This document shows positions 37,637 to 47,500 of a stretch of 64,000 nucleotides of DNA, one piece after another (the first letter of the stretch is position 1; the number at the start of each line of letters is the position of its first letter). Location: the NCBI RefSeq assembly GCF_029633915.1, contig NZ_CP091092.1, forward strand, positions 1,364,001-1,428,000, given 5' to 3'. Made by a program: the position numbers and the translations under genes. The notes under the pieces were generated by a model. The model was not told where the DNA came from, did not search any database, and saw nothing but the letters and a program-made list of their open reading frames with translations. Source of the DNA: Methanomicrobium antiquum (lineage in GTDB: Archaea > Halobacteriota > Methanomicrobia > Methanomicrobiales > Methanomicrobiaceae).

Positions 37637-39787
37637 TTAGTTTTTCTTACAAAAGTGCTTTAAAATATACTCACCTGTAAACTGGAAATAAACCTCCCTT
37701 GTTTCGGAGTCTGTTCTTTTATAAAAATGGGCTTTCTGTCTTTCATTATTGTAAAATGCAATAGCATAAAATGGAATATCTGATTTTTTAACATGAATCC
37801 GGCATACAGTATCCCCTTTGACTTCTTCAAAAGATATATTCAGATATTTACTAAAATGAGTGATAATATCCTTTGGATATATCATTTTATCAATGATATC
37901 ATCAATGATCTTTCTTTTATAGCCATCCAAATTTTTATCCTGAAGTTTTGAATATTCATTTGTAATACTGTGAGTTTTACAGATATCGCCTTCTTCCTTC
38001 AATTCTTCAACGCCTATTAAAAGAGTTCCTCCGTTTGTATTCAGAAAAGCAACAATTGTTTTTGCAATAGAAAACATGCTGTTGTTCTTTTCAAATATAA
38101 AATTAGGATCATCATCATAGACAAATCCAGGATATCCATCATATTTTGCACTGCGAAATACTCCCTTCTTAAATTCAATTGTTTCACATTCGCCAATATT
38201 AATGAGATTTTCCACTGTAACATCCAAAGAATCATCTGTATCTTTCACCTCTATTTTTGGAGAAAGAACAATGTTATCAATAATGCCGGTTTTCATTTCA
38301 AGCAGTTCGGAAGCTTTCCGAGAGAGTATATGATCTTTGATAAATTTTCCAAAATCTCTTAATGCTTTGTCACCTTCTGCAAGAGAGTGATAACAATGAA
38401 TAACATCAATGTTTGTATTTTCCTTCAGATATTCCCAGTCAATAGAGAAATGGTAACTTATTACATCACAGTAAGTAAAGTCAAAAATACGTTTAATGTT
38501 GTTTTTCCGAATATATTCAGCCATAACCTCAGTTATAAGCTTAGATTTTGTCCAAAGGTAATATGCACTGTTTTTCTGACCGAACTGGCAGGCATAATTC
38601 TGAATAGATTCTTTTGGTAGTAAAAGACCATAACATGCAGATAATATCATAAAATGATGATTTGATGATAAAATCCCTGATTTGCCTTCTTCTCCAAGTT
38701 CCTTATAAAATTGTCCGTCAAATCTCTTTATTGCAGGAAGATAATTTGCAGGAGTCTGACCACCAAAATCTCTGCCTTTTACAAGGTAATTATTATATTT
38801 TTCTATTTCCTGCTCGCATTTGTACCAGTGGATTTCATTATTTGATAGATTTAATAAAATTTCATCTCTTGTTTTAATAAATTTTGAACGGATTGCTTCA
38901 TCATCAATTGAATTAATTAATGCATTTTTCATGTCATATTCTGATGAGCCGCCGGATAATTTATGAAAAGAATCAATAAAAAGAATGAGGACGGGACTCT
39001 TGGTTGGCTTTTTTTCGTTAGAAGCTAAATTGTCCTGATCACCTTCAAAATTATCTTCCGGTTTATCAAGGGGTTCCAGAGAAATTTTATCGGAACCTGC
39101 TGCTGTCCACACTGCTATTTCGACCATCCGGGGAGTCCAGTCAAAATTAGTAAGAGTGGTCAATTTTTTTGCACACTTTCTGCTAAAATCAGTCCATTGC
39201 AAATAGGTATTCCAATTTGCCTCACGATTATAGAAAGATCCAGATATACCTCCATCTTCTGTTGTAAGAAAGTTTGTCGATTCTTTATATCCAAATTTGT
39301 CTTTATTATCATGCCACCATTTTGCAATTCTTCTGTCAGCAATAGGATATTCAGCAGGGTCATAAAAAGAAAGGAATGTTATTGGTAATGCATACCCGGA
39401 AGGCATGTTACATAGATTACAAAAATTATTAAAATTTTCAAACGTTGGTTCTTTACTTAGCGATGAAATCGATTCTGCGAATTTCTCCCAAACAATAGCC
39501 TTATCCTGCCTTATATATGATAAGTGCCTGATAAAGTCTGATGTTTTCGTGTTAACATCACGTTTAGAATTCAGTTTCCAGAACAATATTTCTCCGGCAA
39601 CAATTCTCTCATCAAAATTATTTTCAGGGTTATTAATCGCGTTCTGAAACTTTTTTTCCAACAAATTTAGATTTTTAAGATCAATTTTTGAATTGAAAAA
39701 ATCAGGGTAAGAGTTTTTATCTCTGTACTTTGTAAGGTCTACAACCCAGTTAAAAGAATTATATGCATCTATCCATTTGTTGTACAT
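37637..39787 (-). CDS. Multidomain protein with AlbA_2 (schlafen-type) C-terminus
   Basis: A 716-residue protein next to the restriction locus. Residues 1-235 are helical, with MPSGYALPITFLSFYDPAEY then PIADRRIAKWW, reminiscent of a DNA-glycosylase-like helical core. Residues 340-490 contain NHHFMILSACYGLLLPKESI, resembling the YaaA/DUF6884 fold. Residues 520-716 are an AlbA_2/Divergent-AAA domain with ETIEFKKGVF, FLNTNGGTLLIGVEE and a GDTVCRIHVKKS strand. AlbA_2 proteins occur in Schlafen and several defence systems. The combination, position and AT-rich code suggest a defence effector; the target is unknown. It is divergent from hsdM, 256 bp away. Confidence 0.75.
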   Translation of the reverse strand: MYNKWIDAYNSFNWVVDLTKYRDKNSYPDFFNSKIDLKNLNLLEKKFQNAINNPENNFDERIVAGEILFWKLNSKRDVNTKTSDFIRHLSYIRQDKAIVWEKFAESISSLSKEPTFENFNNFCNLCNMPSGYALPITFLSFYDPAEYPIADRRIAKWWHDNKDKFGYKESTNFLTTEDGGISGSFYNREANWNTYLQWTDFSRKCAKKLTTLTNFDWTPRMVEIAVWTAAGSDKISLEPLDKPEDNFEGDQDNLASNEKKPTKSPVLILFIDSFHKLSGGSSEYDMKNALINSIDDEAIRSKFIKTRDEILLNLSNNEIHWYKCEQEIEKYNNYLVKGRDFGGQTPANYLPAIKRFDGQFYKELGEEGKSGILSSNHHFMILSACYGLLLPKESIQNYACQFGQKNSAYYLWTKSKLITEVMAEYIRKNNIKRIFDFTYCDVISYHFSIDWEYLKENTNIDVIHCYHSLAEGDKALRDFGKFIKDHILSRKASELLEMKTGIIDNIVLSPKIEVKDTDDSLDVTVENLINIGECETIEFKKGVFRSAKYDGYPGFVYDDDPNFIFEKNNSMFSIAKTIVAFLNTNGGTLLIGVEELKEEGDICKTHSITNEYSKLQDKNLDGYKRKIIDDIIDKMIYPKDIITHFSKYLNISFEEVKGDTVCRIHVKKSDIPFYAIAFYNNERQKAHFYKRTDSETREVYFQFTGEYILKHFCKKN

Positions 39788-40043
39788 GTCAATCCCGGCA
39801 GTATTCTGATAATAATGACTTCGGTTTATAATCTATAAGAATATCCATTTAAAATTACATCAAATAAATTTAAATCGGCAAACTTTCATGCCCATGAAAT
39901 TGGAACTATCTTATTATACTCCTATTTTATTTTCAAATGGAAGATGAGCTTTGATTTTTACAGCTTCATATTAAATGCGATACCCTTTATTAGTCCTTAA
40001 CTCACACATAAAATAAGAAAATAATCGCGGGTATAAGGTCAAT

Positions 40044-41765
40044 ATGAGTAATCTAAGTGCTAACATAAGTGAAAAAGCCAATCTTATCTGGTCAATTGCG
40101 GACAAATTAACCGGTACATACAAACCACATGAATATGGAGAAGTAATTCTTCCCCTGACTGTAATAAGGCGTTTTGACTGTGTACTTGCGGACACAAAAG
40201 ACGCTGTTCTTGCAAAGAACGAGACAATGAAAGCGGTTGCTTTGAAAGATGAATTTCTGAAAAAAGCATCAGGCTACTCATTTTATAATACAAGCAAATT
40301 TACTTTTCAAAAATTATTAGATGATCCGGACAACATTGAGGCAAACTTCAAAAATTATCTCAACGGCTTTTCTCCCAATGTGCAGGAAATAATTGAGAAG
40401 TTCAAATTTGATGCACACATTACAACGATGGCAAAAAAGGGCATTTTGTATAATGTTTTAAAGGAATATACAACATCAAAAGGATACCTCCACCCCTCAC
40501 ACATCTCAAACCTTGAGATGGGCTATATCTTTGAAGAAATTATCCGGCGTTTTTCAGAGTCTCATAATGAGGATGCCGGACAGCACTACACTCCCCGTGA
40601 AGTCATTGAACTGATGGTAAACATTCTGTTTACTGATGATAATGATATTTTGTCCGGCAAAAACATCACAAAGACACTTTATGATCCGGCCTGCGGTACA
40701 GGCGGTATGCTTTCGGTTGCCACCGAATACCTGCACAGATTAAATTCGGGTGCAAAACTTATCGGTTTTGGTCAGGAATTAAATGATCATACGTTTGCTA
40801 TCTGCAAGGCCGATCTTTTAATTAAAGGTGATAGTGCAGACCAGATCAAAAACGGAAACACTCTTTCCGATGATCAGTGCGCCGATATGCAGTTTGACTA
40901 TATCCTCTCAAATCCTCCTTTTGGCAGGGAATGGAAAAATGAAAAAAATGCGGTTGAAAAAGAGGCCAAACTGGGTTTTGCCGGTCGCTTCGGCCCGGGG
41001 CTTCCTGCTATCGGTGACAGTCAGATGCTCTTTTTACTGACAGCAATCTCGAAGATGAAGGATTCAGGATCAAGGGTTGCAATAATTCACAACGGATCAC
41101 CGCTCTTCTCAGGCGATGCCGGTTCAGGCCCGTCTGAGATCAGAAAATATATTCTGGAACATGACCTTCTTGATGCGATAATTGCTCTTCCAAATGACTT
41201 ATTTTATAATACAGGAATTGCGACTTACGTCTGGATTTTGTCAAACAAGAAGCCTGCGAAAAGAAAAGGCAAAGTTCAGCTCATAAACGCAAACCAGATG
41301 TTTGTCAAACGCAGGAAATCGCTTGGAAACAAGAGAAACGATATCTCGCAGGATGCTATTTCAGAGATAACAAAGATTTACGGCGAATTTAAAGAGAATG
41401 ACGTCTGTAAAATCTTTAATAATGATGATTTCGGCTACCACAAAATAACTGTTGAAAGACCCCTTCTTGATGAGAACAAAAAGCCTGTTCTTTCAAAGGG
41501 AAAACCAAAGCCTGATTCATCATTGCGTGACACAGAAAACATACCCTTAACAGAGGACATTTCAGAGTATTTTAAGCGTGAAGTCCTCCCATTTGCACCG
41601 GATGCATGGATTGACGAGAAGAAAACAAAAGTCGGTTATGAAATTTCCTTCACCCGCTATTTCTACAAATACACTGCACCAAGACCAAGCAGTGAAATAA
41701 TGAAAGAAATCTTAGAGCTTGAATGCGAGCTTGAAGGAAGTCTTGCGGAGATTTTTCAGAAATGA
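40044..41765 (+). CDS. hsdM: Type I restriction-modification system, methyltransferase subunit
   Basis: A 573-residue N6-adenine methyltransferase. The N-terminal HsdM helical domain (LIWSIADKLTGTYKPHEYGEVILPL) is followed by SAM motif LYDPACGTGGMLSVA near residue 212 and the catalytic motif ILSNPPF near 288. The GIATYVWILSNKK block near 395 is typical of HsdM. It overlaps the DUF1016 gene by 4 bp. With HsdS it methylates host DNA; with HsdR the complex restricts invaders. Confidence 0.96.
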   Translation: MSNLSANISEKANLIWSIADKLTGTYKPHEYGEVILPLTVIRRFDCVLADTKDAVLAKNETMKAVALKDEFLKKASGYSFYNTSKFTFQKLLDDPDNIEANFKNYLNGFSPNVQEIIEKFKFDAHITTMAKKGILYNVLKEYTTSKGYLHPSHISNLEMGYIFEEIIRRFSESHNEDAGQHYTPREVIELMVNILFTDDNDILSGKNITKTLYDPACGTGGMLSVATEYLHRLNSGAKLIGFGQELNDHTFAICKADLLIKGDSADQIKNGNTLSDDQCADMQFDYILSNPPFGREWKNEKNAVEKEAKLGFAGRFGPGLPAIGDSQMLFLLTAISKMKDSGSRVAIIHNGSPLFSGDAGSGPSEIRKYILEHDLLDAIIALPNDLFYNTGIATYVWILSNKKPAKRKGKVQLINANQMFVKRRKSLGNKRNDISQDAISEITKIYGEFKENDVCKIFNNDDFGYHKITVERPLLDENKKPVLSKGKPKPDSSLRDTENIPLTEDISEYFKREVLPFAPDAWIDEKKTKVGYEISFTRYFYKYTAPRPSSEIMKEILELECELEGSLAEIFQK

Positions 41766-42808
41766 ATGAGGATAATCCGGCACTTCCTTCGGATGAGGTT
41801 TACTTAAATATCCGCAGGAGTGTTATTACTGCTCAGAGGCAGGTTTACGCTGCTGTAAATTTTGCAATGGTGCAGACATACTGGGAGATTGGTGAGCAGA
41901 TTTACTATGCATGCGGGGAGAATTTTCGTGCGGAATACGGGAAGAATCTTTTAAAATTTTTGTCTGAAAAACTCACAGAGGAGTTTGGGAATAATTATTC
42001 TGATCGAAATCTCCGTTATATGAGGCAGTTTTATGCAACATTTCCAATCCGGAACGCACTGCGTTCCGAATTAAGCTGGACGCATTACCGGCTTTTAATG
42101 CGGATTTCGGATGAAAACGCCCGTGATTTCTATATGGATGAATGTGCTAAATCAGACTGGAGTTCAAGACAGCTTGAGCGGCAGATTAATTCATTTTTCT
42201 ATGAGCGGCTTCTTGCAAGCAGGGATAAGGAGGATGTCATAAAAGAGGCTGAATCAAACGGGTTGAAAACGGAGTATGAGCGTATTATAAAAGACCCTTA
42301 TGTTCTGGAGTTTTTAAACCTTGAAGCGAACCCGAAATTCTATGAAAAGGATTTGGAAGAGGCTCTGATTACAAACCTGCAAAAGTTTCTGCTTGAACTT
42401 GGACGCGGATTTTCGTTTGTATCTCGGCAGAAGAGAATTTCCTTTGACGGACGCCACTTCTATATCGATCTTGTCTTTTACAACTACATCCTGAAGTGCT
42501 TTGTTTTAATTGACCTGAAGCTTGGCGATCTTACTCATCAGGACTTGGGTCAGATGCAGATGTATGTCAACTACTACACCCGCGAGATGAGAACGGAGGG
42601 CGACAACCCTCCTGTGGGAGTTGTTCTGTGTGCCGACAAAAGCGATGCTGTTGTAAAATACACACTTCCGGAGGACAATTCACAGATCTTTGCATCAAAA
42701 TACATGCTTTACATGCCGACAGAAGAAGAATTTAAGCGGGAGTTAAACCTCGATAGCTTCCGGAAGATGAGCAGAGACAATCCAAAAGATGAGGGTGATG
42801 ACGCATGA
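41762..42808 (+). CDS. DUF1016 (YhcG-type) PD-(D/E)XK nuclease
   Basis: A 348-residue protein with an N-terminal DUF1016 helical domain (VNFAMVQTYWEIGEQI, ELSWTHYRLLMRI) and a C-terminal nuclease fold, FYIDLVFYN then CFVLIDLKLG and GQMQMYVNYY. The DLK in place of ExK is normal for this family. It is wedged between hsdM and hsdS with 4-bp ATGA overlaps on both sides, so it is expressed with them. Known DUF1016 proteins cluster with type I systems; whether it cuts DNA itself or helps the complex is unknown. Confidence 0.92.
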   Translation: MNEDNPALPSDEVYLNIRRSVITAQRQVYAAVNFAMVQTYWEIGEQIYYACGENFRAEYGKNLLKFLSEKLTEEFGNNYSDRNLRYMRQFYATFPIRNALRSELSWTHYRLLMRISDENARDFYMDECAKSDWSSRQLERQINSFFYERLLASRDKEDVIKEAESNGLKTEYERIIKDPYVLEFLNLEANPKFYEKDLEEALITNLQKFLLELGRGFSFVSRQKRISFDGRHFYIDLVFYNYILKCFVLIDLKLGDLTHQDLGQMQMYVNYYTREMRTEGDNPPVGVVLCADKSDAVVKYTLPEDNSQIFASKYMLYMPTEEEFKRELNLDSFRKMSRDNPKDEGDDA

Positions 42809-43989
42809 GGGCAATGAAGGATTCCGGGATTGAGTGGATTGGCGAGATTCCGGTGGGGTGGGAAATAAGACGGCTTAGATTTTTATGCCAAATAATTACA
42901 GGAGATAAAGATACAATAAACAAAAAAGAGGATGGATTATATCCATTCTATGTTCGTTCTCCAAATATTGAAAGGATTGATTCTTACACTTTTGACGGAG
43001 AAGCAATACTGATGGCAGGTGATGGTGTTGGTGCTGGAAAAGTGTTTCACTATGTAAATGGCAAATTTGACTATCATCAACGAGTGTATAATCTTCATTT
43101 TTTTAAAGATATTTCAGGAAAATATCTATATTATTACTTAAAAGAAAATTTTTGGAAAAAAATTGAAGAGAGTAATGCAAAATCTACTGTTGACTCCGTT
43201 AGACTTCCAATGCTTCTTGATTTTCCTGTTGCTTTAGGTGAGCTTCCAGAACAAACCCGCATCGCCTCTTTCCTTGACAATAAATGCACCGCAATTGACG
43301 CTTCAATCGAAAAACAGCGGGCTTCAATTGATAAGCTGAAGGAATACCGGCAGGTAGTGATAACAAATGCTGTGACAAAGGGTCTGAATCCGGATGTTCC
43401 AATGAAGGATTCCGGGGTTGAGTGGATTGGGGAAATTCCGGAAGGGTGGGATGTTGTAAAGTTAAAATGGCTTGCAAGGATGAAAAGTGGTGAAAGTATT
43501 ACCTCTAATATCATTGATAATGATAGTACCTATCCAGTATATGGAGGAAATGGATTAAGAGGATATGCTAAATCTTTTACACACAATGGCTCTTATATCT
43601 TGATTGGAAGACAAGGAGCACTTTGTGGAAATGTTCACATTGTAAAAGGAAATTTTTGGGCATCTGAACATGCAATTGTAACATATGAGTTAATTACATT
43701 GGATCAAAAATGGTTGTTCTACATTCTTTCTGCTATGAATTTGAATCAATATTCAACTTCAGCAGCCCAGCCGGGTCTTGCAGTTGAACAAATTCAAAGG
43801 TTGTCTACTTTATTACCTCCGATTTCAGAACAACATGAAATCGCTGCCTATCTTGATCAAAAATGCACCGCAATTGATGAAGCAGTATCCAAAAAAGAAA
43901 CTCTCATCAAAAAACTTGAGGAGTATAAGAAATCCTTAATCTATGAGGCTGTGACCGGTAAGATTGAAATTCCGGAATTATCAGCCTGA
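42805..43989 (+). CDS. hsdS: Type I restriction-modification system, specificity subunit
   Basis: A 394-residue HsdS with two target-recognition domains. Each half begins with MKDSG(I/V)EWIGEIP and ends with a coiled helix (NKCTAIDASIEKQ, QKCTAIDEAVSKK). The second domain has PVYGGNGLRGYA and ILIGRQGALCGNV, the common recognition-domain pattern. The DNA of the two repeats is about 90% identical over 50 bases (42814 and 43402), which would allow domain exchange by recombination. The two half-sites recognised cannot be predicted by eye. Confidence 0.95.
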   Translation: MRAMKDSGIEWIGEIPVGWEIRRLRFLCQIITGDKDTINKKEDGLYPFYVRSPNIERIDSYTFDGEAILMAGDGVGAGKVFHYVNGKFDYHQRVYNLHFFKDISGKYLYYYLKENFWKKIEESNAKSTVDSVRLPMLLDFPVALGELPEQTRIASFLDNKCTAIDASIEKQRASIDKLKEYRQVVITNAVTKGLNPDVPMKDSGVEWIGEIPEGWDVVKLKWLARMKSGESITSNIIDNDSTYPVYGGNGLRGYAKSFTHNGSYILIGRQGALCGNVHIVKGNFWASEHAIVTYELITLDQKWLFYILSAMNLNQYSTSAAQPGLAVEQIQRLSTLLPPISEQHEIAAYLDQKCTAIDEAVSKKETLIKKLEEYKKSLIYEAVTGKIEIPELSA

Positions 43990-44039
43990 ATTTTTAATTG
44001 GTTTTCCTTTTTTTCATTTATTTTAAATTGATTCATGCA

Positions 44040-44150
44040 ACCCATGCGCAAGGTTCGCTTCGCAAAGCTTCGCGAACCACGCCCTGCCCTCAGGGCTTTG
44101 CGCCATCACGACAGCCTGCTTCGAGAATACCCTGCGGGTATTCTCAGCAG
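44040..44150. ncRNA. GC-rich three-way-junction structure, candidate RNA or mobile remnant
   Basis: GCGCAA (44046-44051) pairs with TTGCGC (44098-44103) and encloses two stems: GGTTCGC (44052-44058)/GCGAACC (44072-44078) and GCCCTG (44081-44086)/CAGGGC (44091-44096). A separate 10-bp hairpin GAGAATACCC/GGGTATTCTC follows at 44123-44145. The stretch is far richer in G and C than its surroundings. It lies in the 600-bp gap between hsdS and hsdR. The strand, if transcribed, is not known. Confidence 0.45.
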
Positions 44151-44246
44151 CCATATTTTGAAACATCAGATTTGAATGATATTTAAACGGAGCTTTAAAA
44201 AAATGTCAGGAGCATTGGGAATGCTCGTCCATTCCCAATGCGGGGT

Positions 44247-44315
44247 ATCGTTATAAAAGGGGGAGGGTCTAAGGGAGGGGGAAATTCGTTCCCCCTCCCT
44301 TTTACTAAAAACGAT
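44247..44315. repeat. GC-rich hairpin element, copy 2
   Basis: AAGGGAGGGGG (44271-44281) pairs with CCCCCTCCCTT (44291-44301), extended by AA/TT inside, and an outer ATCGTT (44247-44252) pairs with AACGAT (44310-44315). The core and the trailing CTAAAAACGAT parallel the copy at 23387-23425. Confidence 0.75.
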
Positions 44316-44371
44316 CATGAAACAAAGGTTTCATGCACCGTTTAATGTAAATCACAACGTGATTTTCATGG
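44316..44371 (-). repeat. Two-hairpin intergenic element with paired substitutions
   Basis: Arm 2 is CATGAAAC-AAAG-GTTTCATG (44316-44335) and arm 1 (44344-44370) has stem AAATCAC/GTGATTT with loop AAC. Relative to AAGTTAC/GTAACTT elsewhere, three stem positions differ and each keeps its partner. It lies upstream of hsdR. Confidence 0.8.
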
Positions 44372-44591
44372 TAAATTAAAGATAAAAGTTTGGAATTTTC
44401 TTAATTGATCTCTAAAATAATTGTGAAAACCATCAGGATATTTAAAAATATTTTAATAAACCACACCTTCAGGTGAAATGAATACGTGACAAATTGTCAC
44501 GGTTTTAATCTTCCATTATATGCAAAATAACGCAATAAATTATTATTCCCTTATACTCAATATTACATTAAGGGTAAAAAAGGTGAAATAA

Positions 44592-47500
44592 ATGGCATCC
44601 GCAGAATATACAGAAAAACAGTTTGAAAATGATATTGAATTTTCACTTTGCACAAATGGCGGTTATGTCAAAGGAAATCCGGAAAAGTTTGACAGGGTTC
44701 TGGGGCTTGACACGGAAACCCTCCTCACATTCATCAAAACAACACAGCCGAAGGAATGGAAAAAATACAACAGCATATACGGTGATGACAGCGAAAAGAC
44801 GTTTATTGAAAGATTCACAAGGGAAGTTGCAAGAACAAACCTCCTTCGCGTACTCCGGCAGGGAATAAACGACCGGGGATGCAGGTTTAAGGTAATCTAC
44901 TGGAAACCGGAAACAGCAATCAATGAGGAATCAAGAGAACACTATGATCAGAATATCCTCAACTGCACAAGACAGCTTCACTACTCCCCCACAAATGAAA
45001 ACAGTCTGGATATTGTTCTGTTTGCAAACGGAATCCCGGTTGTATCAATGGAACTCAAAAACCAGTTCACCGGCCAGAATGTAGCAAACGCAATCGGACA
45101 GTACAAATTTGACAGAAACTCCCGCGATCCAATCTTTGAATTCAAAAAGAGAGTCATTGTTCACTTTGCAGTTGATCTCTACAATGTCTATATGACAACC
45201 CGCCTCAACGGAGGGCAGACAAAATTCCTCCCGTTCAATCAGGGATCAAACGGAGCAGGAGAGGTAGGCGGAGCAGGAAACCCCCTTTATTACAACACAT
45301 ATCAGACCGCTTATCTCTGGGAAAAAGTTCTCACAAAAGACAGCCTTCTTGAAATCCTTCACAAATACCTTCATATTAAAACCGAAACTCTGACAGACTT
45401 AAACGGAAAAACAACCGAAACAAAAGAGACCCTTATCTTTCCAAGATATCATCAGCTCGATGTCGTAACAAAACTCCTCTCAGATGTCAGGGAAAACGGT
45501 GCAGGCAAAAATTATCTCATACAGCACAGCGCCGGAAGCGGAAAATCTAACTCTATCGCATGGCTTGCACACCGGCTCTCGGGACTGCATGACAGAACAG
45601 ATAATAAAATTTTCAAATCGACAATAGTTGTAACTGACAGGAAAATTCTTGACAGTCAGCTTCAGGACACAATCTATCAGTTTGATCATGTTGAAGGCGT
45701 CGTTGTAAAAATCGACAAAGACTCAAAACAGCTTCGCGATGCAATCAACTCCGGCGCAGGAATAATCATCACAACACTTCAGAAGTTCCCGGTAATCTAC
45801 AAAGAAATAAATTCAGACAACAAAAATTTTGCAGTCATTGTTGATGAGGCTCATTCGTCACAGACCGGAGAAGCGGCAAAAAAGCTCAAAACAGCGCTTG
45901 CCAACATAGAAGAAGTCCTCGATGAGTACGCAAAAGCCGAAGGCGAAGAGGAAGACAAACGCCCGGACGAAGAGGATAAGTTAATAGCCGAAATTGCCGC
46001 ACAGGGGCAGCACAAAAACCTTTCATTTTTTGCTTTCACCGCAACACCAAAAGACAAAACACTTCAGATGTTCGGAGTAAAACAGCCGGACGGCAAATAC
46101 AAGGCATTTCACATCTATTCAATGCGGCAGGCCATTGATGAAGGATTCATCTTAGACGTTTTGAAAAATTACATGACATACAGCATGTATTACAAAATTA
46201 TCAAAAACATACCTGATGATCCGGAACTTGACACAGCCGCAGGAATTAAAGCAATACGGCGCTATGAAAGCCTTCATCCTCATAACCTTGCACAAAAGAC
46301 CGCTATCATGGTTGAACACTTCAGGAGTCAGACAAAAAACCAGATTGGCGGAAAAGCAAAGGCGATGGTCGTTACAGCCTCACGCCTTCATGCAGTAAGA
46401 TACTGCTTTGAGTTTAAGCGATACATCAAAGACAAAGGATACACAGGCCTTGATGTTCTGGTTGCCTTCTCAGGCGAAATAGACGATGAGGGAATGTCAT
46501 GGACTGAGGAAAAGATAAACAAAACAAAATCAGGAGAGCACATTAAGGAAAAACAGCTTCCAAAAGAGTTCCATGATAATTTCAATATCTTAATTGTGGC
46601 AGAAAAGTATCAGACCGGATTTGATGAGCCGTATCTTCACACAATGTTTGTTGATAAAAAATTAAGCGGAGTTAAGGCAGTCCAGACCCTCTCACGAATA
46701 AACAGGATTGCCGAAGGCAAAGACAGCACATTTGTTCTTGACTTTGTGAACACTGCCGAAGATATTCAAAAAGCATTTCAGCAATACTACGAAGCAACAA
46801 TTCTCGCTGAGGAAACAAACCCCAATGTTCTCTATGATCTCAAATACACTCTTGATGACTTTGGGATATACAGAGAGTCAGAGATAAATTCATTCGCAGA
46901 AATCTTCTTTGCAAACACTCAGGAAAGAGATATGGGAAAACTCTCTGCAACCCTCCGCCCTGCAATGGACAGATTCGCTGCAAAACCTCTTGAAGAGCGT
47001 GAAACATTCAAAACAACACTTTCCCGCTTCATCCGCATATATGGGTTTATAACTCAGGTATGCAGGATGTTTGACGAAGAATTGCATAAGTTCAGTGCAT
47101 ATGCAAAATTCTTATCAACAGTTCTTCCAAAAGGAGAGAAAGTAACAGTCGATTTGGACGATAAAATTCTTCTTCAATATTACAGACTTGAAAAGTGCTT
47201 TGGCGGATCTATTGTCATGGATAAACATGATGAATCAGGGATTGATCCAATCAAAGGGGAAGCCGGAGTCAGAAAAGAGAAAAAGGACACTCTCACAAAA
47301 CTTCTTGACAGAATAAATGAGAAATTCGGTACAAACTTTACCGAGATGGATAAGGTTCTCCTCCAGATTGAAAATGATATTCGTGCCGAAGAAAGCCTTG
47401 TAAACTTTGCACAGAACAATGATGAGCGTGTTTTCCGCCCGGTCTTTGAAAAAGTGTTCAAAGATATGGCGATTCAAAGGTATGAGCAGAATGATGAATT

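Noticed and set aside
42051-42067. Palindrome GGAACGCA-C-TGCGTTCC inside the DUF1016 gene as a regulatory site
   Set aside because: It encodes the conserved RNALRSELSWTHYR region, so codon constraint explains most of it and chance the rest.
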